Positions 39,798-42,977 of a DNA stretch of 42,977 nt are shown here, piece after piece. Below the pieces are notes generated by a model that was not told where the DNA came from, made no database searches, and saw only the letters and a program-made list of their open reading frames with translations. Where the stretch lies: contig JAEZLR010000046.1 in NCBI GenBank assembly GCA_023415205.1, positions 1 to 42,977 of the forward strand, read 5' to 3'. A program made the translations under genes and the position numbers. The DNA comes from Bacillota bacterium (GTDB taxonomy: Bacteria > Bacillota > Clostridia > DSM-8532). Each line of letters starts with the position of its first letter. Position 1 is the first letter of the stretch.

Positions 39798-40698
39798 TTA
39801 AAGCCTCAATCAATACCTCAAGATTTTTTTCCATCGTCTTTTCATAGCTGTCCGGAGAGGCGTCCTTGGGCCCGGTTACAACAGGGTCAAGGGTATATAC
39901 CTTGGCTCCGGTCTGTTCGGCTATCGTCTGCGCTGATTTGGGCGAATACTGGGGTTCAGCAAACAGCACCCTGGTGCCCGATTGGCTAATGGCCTCAATA
40001 GTCTCCTTCAACTCGCCGGAGCTGGGCTCAGAGCCCGGTTCACGTTCAACAACCGAAATGATGTTTAAATCAAATTCCTGAGCAAAGTAGGGAAAGGCCT
40101 CATGAAAGGTTACGATATCCCTCGTCTTGACATCCTTTAGGGCATCCTTCATTTTTGTTTTCAGTGCTTCAAGCTTGGACACATACTCCTCGCAATTCCT
40201 TTTATAGAGTGCTTCGTTAGTGGGGTCTGCTGCTATAAGGCCGTCTGTGATATTCTTAACCTCTTGAATGGCCCCTGAAATACCCACCCAAACATGGGGA
40301 TTTTCCTCACCCCGCTCGTCAGTCAAAAGGGGAATGTCCTTACTGCCTTCAATGAGCGTTAGCTTCGGAAGCTGACTTGTGACCTTATCCAGAAAGGACT
40401 CCATTCCTGCCCCGTTAATAACAAAAATATCAGCCTTTTCAAGGGTTTTCAAATCAGCAGGTACCAATTGGTAATCATGGAGGCAACCGGTTTGAGGCTC
40501 TGTCATATTCACAACCCTCACTCCCGGCACCTCACGGGTTATATTAATCGTAAATACATAGAGGGGATAAAACGAAGTAACTATCAGTGTTTCATCATTA
40601 GCCCCGGTGCCCTTCTTCACCCCGCTACAAGCTGAAAGCATCATGCTCAGGGCCAACAACAGGATGAGCAGTGTCCAGGTGAACTTATTCCGTTTCAA
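39787..40698 (-). CDS. znuA: Zinc ABC transporter substrate-binding lipoprotein
   Basis: A 303-residue cluster A-I metal-binding lipoprotein. The lipobox is LSAC. Likely metal ligands are His in GCLHDYQL, His in NPHVWVG, His in TFHEAFPYFA and an acidic residue near LDPVVT. There is no long His-rich loop. The TTG at 40698 is chosen because TAGGAGG is about ten bases upstream; the frame extends to 40740 without a ribosome-binding site. First gene of znuACB-zur, with a Zur-like box just before it. Confidence 0.9.
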   Translation of the reverse strand: MKRNKFTWTLLILLLALSMMLSACSGVKKGTGANDETLIVTSFYPLYVFTINITREVPGVRVVNMTEPQTGCLHDYQLVPADLKTLEKADIFVINGAGMESFLDKVTSQLPKLTLIEGSKDIPLLTDERGEENPHVWVGISGAIQEVKNITDGLIAADPTNEALYKRNCEEYVSKLEALKTKMKDALKDVKTRDIVTFHEAFPYFAQEFDLNIISVVEREPGSEPSSGELKETIEAISQSGTRVLFAEPQYSPKSAQTIAEQTGAKVYTLDPVVTGPKDASPDSYEKTMEKNLEVLIEALNGK

Positions 40699-40716
40699 AA
40701 TAATTAATCCTCCTAT

Positions 40717-40735
40717 AATAAGAATCATTCGCATT
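40717..40735. promoter_or_regulatory. Zur-like box (9-1-9 inverted repeat)
   Basis: AATAAGAAT-C-ATTCGCATT matches in seven of nine positions of each arm. It has the 9-1-9 architecture of Fur-family boxes and sits at the expected transcription start of the zinc operon. Confidence 0.55.
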
Positions 40736-40742
40736 TGCATTT

Positions 40743-40771
40743 ATATTATGCACCAAAATCCCCTAAAAGAA
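40743..40771 (-). promoter_or_regulatory. Candidate promoter of the zinc operon
   Basis: On the minus strand TTCTTT and TAATAT are separated by 17 bp, directly upstream of the Zur-like box. Confidence 0.4.
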
Positions 40772-40790
40772 AAGATTTTTTTTAAGCACT

Positions 40791-40815
40791 AAAAAAAGGG
40801 CAAGGAGGTTGCCCT
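40791..40815 (-). terminator. Terminator of the cysteine-rich mini-gene
   Basis: On the minus strand GGGCAA and TTGCCC pair around a 5-nt loop, followed by seven T. It separates the mini-gene from the zinc operon. Confidence 0.85.
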
Positions 40816-40911
40816 AAAATAATGTCAATGAGGACCGTCTATGAGATTGGCATGGCTTGAACAGACTAATAATTTGAATAAGCGAATATGTAGAATGGTC
40901 TGCTTATGTAA

Positions 40912-40995
40912 TTAACAGCAACACCTTCTGCAGCAGCAACAGCAACAACAGCAACATCTTCTGCAGCAACATCTCCTTCGATTAAAGAAACACAT
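40912..40995 (-). CDS. 27-residue poly-cysteine/arginine peptide
   Basis: A tiny ORF too short for routine gene calling. It reads MCFFN, then RRR-CCC-RR-C9-RR-CCC: 16 of 27 residues are cysteine and 7 are arginine. TGC and TGT codons are mixed, which argues against a simple expanded triplet. AGGGAG lies seven bases before the ATG, a CATACACTA -10-like element lies 30 bases upstream, and a strong terminator is about 100 bases downstream, so all parts of a gene are present. It may bind zinc or another metal, or be a cross-linked spore coat peptide. No known family is recognised. The complementary strand reads poly-Gln but is preceded by a stop and has no start codon. Confidence 0.6.
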   Translation of the reverse strand: MCFFNRRRCCCRRCCCCCCCCCRRCCC

Positions 40996-41025
40996 ATTCA
41001 TTCTCCCTTGTACAAGCTCCTGATA

Positions 41026-41034
41026 TAGTGTATG
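41026..41034 (-). promoter_or_regulatory. Sporulation-like -10 element of the mini-gene
   Basis: On the minus strand CATACACTA fits the -10 of mother-cell sigma factors E (CATACAnT) and K (CATAnnnTA). An ATA 14 bases upstream could be a -35, but its spacing is about 2 bp shorter than usual for sigma-E. The predicted leader is about 24 nt and contains the ribosome-binding site. Confidence 0.45.
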
Positions 41035-41104
41035 CAAAAATCAACACTTATGACACTATCCATCAAACATATTGTTGTTTCAACAAAAAAAGAGAAATAA
41101 AAGA

Positions 41105-41145
41105 AGGGGCTGTCTCAAAATAAAACTTTGAGATAGCCTCTTTTT
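41105..41145 (+). terminator. Left IS end hairpin with T run
   Basis: The left terminal repeat pairs with an inverted arm at 41127-41141 (15 bp including two G-U pairs), followed by five T. It reads into the element and would stop transcription from outside. Confidence 0.7.
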
Positions 41146-41205
41146 AATGCCTAAAAACACAAAAGACGGGTCCAAAAGACTCGTCAAATGCGGTAGAATA
41201 TAGTT

Positions 41206-42795
41206 GTGAAGCCGATATTACTACAACAAGACTATACCAGAAATGGTGGAACAGTTCAATTGGTTCTGCCGATTCAGATGGAGTTCCTCATACCGGCCAC
41301 AGATTCCGTGAGACTGCTAAGCCAACTATTGGAGGAATTGGATTACAGCAAGCTGTACCAGGCGTACTCCCAAATCGGGAGAAATCCGGTGGTCACACCC
41401 AAGAATCTATTCAAAGTGCTGGTCTATGGGTACATGAACAACATTTACACAAGTAGAGCGTTGGAAAGCGCCTGCCGCAGGGACGTCAATTTCATGTGGC
41501 TATTAGAAGGTCAGAAGGCGCCGGATCACAACACTATCGCCAGATTCCGCAGTGAGCGGCTGGAGGGCGTAGTTCAGGATATGTTCAATCAGATGGTCCT
41601 AAAACTTCATGAACTTGATGAAATCGCTTTTGAGAACATCTTCATCGATGGGACGAAGATTGAGGCCTGCGCCAACAAGTACAGCTTTGTTTGGAAGAAA
41701 TCAACAGACAAGAATGAAGCGAAACTGCAGGCAAAGGTCAAAAAGCTTCTTGATCGCCTCATGCCTGAAAATCCACCGTCCGAACCTGTAACATCGATGG
41801 AAATGACCAGAGTACTTTCATCTCTTATGGAACAGGCAACAGAGCAAGGGTTGGAGTTTTCATCAGGAAAAGGCAGTAGGAAAACACAACTGCAACGGGA
41901 TATAGAGTTACTGGCGGAATGCGTGGAGAAGCAAAGAAGATATGATCGGTATAACAGTTTGTTTGACGGCCGGAACAGCTTTTCAAAGACCGATACGGAT
42001 GCGACTTTCATGCACATGAAAGAGGATCACATGAGGAATTCACAGCTGAAGCCGGGATATAACGTGCAGCTGGGGATCGAGGGTGAATACATCGTTGGGG
42101 TTGACATCAGCAGCGAACGCAGTGACCAGCAAACCTTGGTGCCTTTTTTGAACCTACTGGACGAATCGTACCCCCATAAATTTAAGAGTGTAGTGGCTGA
42201 CGCTGGATATGAAAGCGAAGAGAACTACGCGTATCTGGAATCAACCGGCCAGACAGCTTACATAAAACCTCAGAACTACGAAAAAAGCAAGGAACGTAAG
42301 TATGCAAAGGACATATCAAAATGGGAGAACATGGTATACGATCCTGTCCGAGAAGTGTACACCTGCGCAAATGGGAAAGCCATGAATCATATATACAACA
42401 AGCATATTAGACATAAATCCGGCTATGTTTCGGAGTCAAAGGTGTATGAATGCGAAGACTGTTCCGACTGTCTGTTGAAGGCAAACTGCACCAAGGCCAA
42501 GGGAAACAAGCGCATGGTGATTGCATCAATGTTTTATGAATACAGGGCACAATCCCTCAGAAACATCACCTCTCCGAAGGGTATCCTTCTGCGTATGAAC
42601 CGCTCTATTCAGGCGGAGGGAGCTTTTGGGGTGTTGAAAGAGGATCATGGCTATCGTCGCTTCCTGATGCGTGGGAAAAAGAACGTGAGGATTGAGTTTC
42701 TACTACTGGCAATCGGATTCAATGTAAACAAGCTCCACAATAAAATACAGGATCGACGATGTAATCAGCTTCTTCACGAAAAGGAAATCGCATAA
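41206..42795 (+). CDS. IS1182-family DDE transposase
   Basis: A 529-residue transposase. The N-terminal DUF772-type domain (about 30-110) includes ALESACRRDVNFMWLL and PDHNTIARFRSERL. DDE residues are Asp148 (FIDGTKIEA), Asp332 (VVADAGYESEENYAY) and Glu471 (SIQAEGAFGVLKEDHGYRRF). A CxxC-x4-C zinc-like segment (CEDCSDCLLKANC) lies at about 420-432. The start is GTG at 41206, with no ribosome-binding site. A TAGAAT at 41194-41199 would place the transcription start at or beside the GTG, so the mRNA may be leaderless. A downstream ATG (residue 26) is the alternative. The frame is intact, so the element may be active. Confidence 0.92.
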   Translation: MKPILLQQDYTRNGGTVQLVLPIQMEFLIPATDSVRLLSQLLEELDYSKLYQAYSQIGRNPVVTPKNLFKVLVYGYMNNIYTSRALESACRRDVNFMWLLEGQKAPDHNTIARFRSERLEGVVQDMFNQMVLKLHELDEIAFENIFIDGTKIEACANKYSFVWKKSTDKNEAKLQAKVKKLLDRLMPENPPSEPVTSMEMTRVLSSLMEQATEQGLEFSSGKGSRKTQLQRDIELLAECVEKQRRYDRYNSLFDGRNSFSKTDTDATFMHMKEDHMRNSQLKPGYNVQLGIEGEYIVGVDISSERSDQQTLVPFLNLLDESYPHKFKSVVADAGYESEENYAYLESTGQTAYIKPQNYEKSKERKYAKDISKWENMVYDPVREVYTCANGKAMNHIYNKHIRHKSGYVSESKVYECEDCSDCLLKANCTKAKGNKRMVIASMFYEYRAQSLRNITSPKGILLRMNRSIQAEGAFGVLKEDHGYRRFLMRGKKNVRIEFLLLAIGFNVNKLHNKIQDRRCNQLLHEKEIA

Positions 42796-42798
42796 CTT

Positions 42799-42826
42799 AG
42801 GCTCAAAAGTCATCAGAGCTCTTTTT
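42799..42826 (+). terminator. Possible terminator after the transposase
   Basis: A short GGCTC/GAGCT stem is followed by CTTTTT, four bases after the stop codon. Weak on its own. Confidence 0.35.
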
Positions 42827-42926
42827 AACGACCCTAAAAACACTAAAAATTAAAACTTTGCACATTTTAAAATAACAGTTCGGTGGAATCAGTTAACGTT
42901 ACGCATGGTATTTCCTCGAGCCTATG

Positions 42927-42977
42927 AAAAAGGAGCCGTCTCAACTCAGATTTTATTCCGATTTGAGACAGCCCCTT
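42927..42977 (-). terminator. Right IS end hairpin with T run
   Basis: AAGGAGCCGTCTCAA (42930-42944) pairs with the right terminal repeat (42963-42977). On the minus strand the stem is followed by five T, so it also reads inward. Confidence 0.65.

Larger units (their letters stand above)
41104..42977 (+). mobile_element. IS1182-like insertion sequence
   Basis: A complete-looking element of 1874 bp with 16-bp perfect terminal inverted repeats, AAGGGGCTGTCTCAAA at 41104-41119 and its complement at 42962-42977, around one intact transposase. The right repeat ends at the last base of the window, so the target duplication cannot be read. Each end folds back on a second inverted arm. Confidence 0.9.

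Noticed and set aside
40916..40972. Plus-strand poly-glutamine reading frame or CRISPR-like triplet repeat
   Set aside because: The frame is preceded directly by TAA and has no start codon. The repeats are mixed CAG/CAA units without spacers. The minus-strand reading has a start, RBS, promoter-like element and terminator.
41607..42017. 136-codon antisense ORF inside the transposase
   Set aside because: It overlaps conserved transposase sequence including the first catalytic Asp; no start signals.

Overview
The window looks like chromosome from an anaerobic, endospore-forming Firmicute (class Clostridia). The evidence is a desulfoferrodoxin, a CwlJ-type germination hydrolase followed by a GerQ-like coat protein, a YesM/YesN-type two-component pair, strong GGAGG ribosome-binding sites and frequent TTG starts (at least seven genes here). 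I cannot name the species. The right edge coincides exactly with the end of an IS1182-like insertion sequence, so the window may stop at an assembly break.

Layout. 1-1.2 kb: a lone tyrosine recombinase. 1.5-3.0 kb: a chemotaxis receptor with its sensor domain at the C-terminus. 3.0-8.5 kb: housekeeping and stress genes (superoxide reductase, amidase, a Memo-AMMECR1 fusion, a PhzF protein, a deoxyinosine glycosylase, a DUF188 protein, an ECF S component). 8.5-11.7 kb: two regulator units with clear operators, a Crp-family regulator divergent from a pair of half-size DMT transporters, and a flavoprotein-TetR operon. 11.9-15.5 kb: cell-surface and spore enzymes (phospholipase C-like, amidase_6, M23 peptidase, CwlJ-like, GerQ-like). 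15.5-21.1 kb: membrane and housekeeping genes on the minus strand (DUF362, CDF metal transporter, S41 peptidase, CNNM/CorC protein).

21.6-34.6 kb is the most interesting region: an apparently self-contained uptake, desulfation and oxidation locus. On the minus strand lie a substrate-binding lipoprotein, two different permeases, two different ATPases, a cysteine-type sulfatase, a zinc-type polyol dehydrogenase and an FGGY sugar kinase. Divergent on the plus strand lie a close paralogue of the binding lipoprotein, a Cache-type sensor kinase and an AraC-type response regulator. My inference is that the second lipoprotein senses the ligand the transporter imports, a sulfated polyol or sugar (possibly another ester), and that the two-component system controls the locus. 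The two ATPases carry complementary degenerate motifs that fall in the same composite ATP site.

34.6-38.1 kb: a TrmB regulator with a diaminopimelate decarboxylase-like gene, a small thioredoxin-fold protein and an HD-domain protein. 37.7-40.7 kb: a znuACB-zur zinc uptake operon with a Zur-like box. 40.8-41.0 kb: a complete miniature transcription unit (sporulation-like -10, RBS, 27-residue ORF, terminator) coding for a peptide with 16 cysteines. 41.1-43.0 kb: the IS1182-like element, both ends of which fold into inward-reading terminator-like hairpins.
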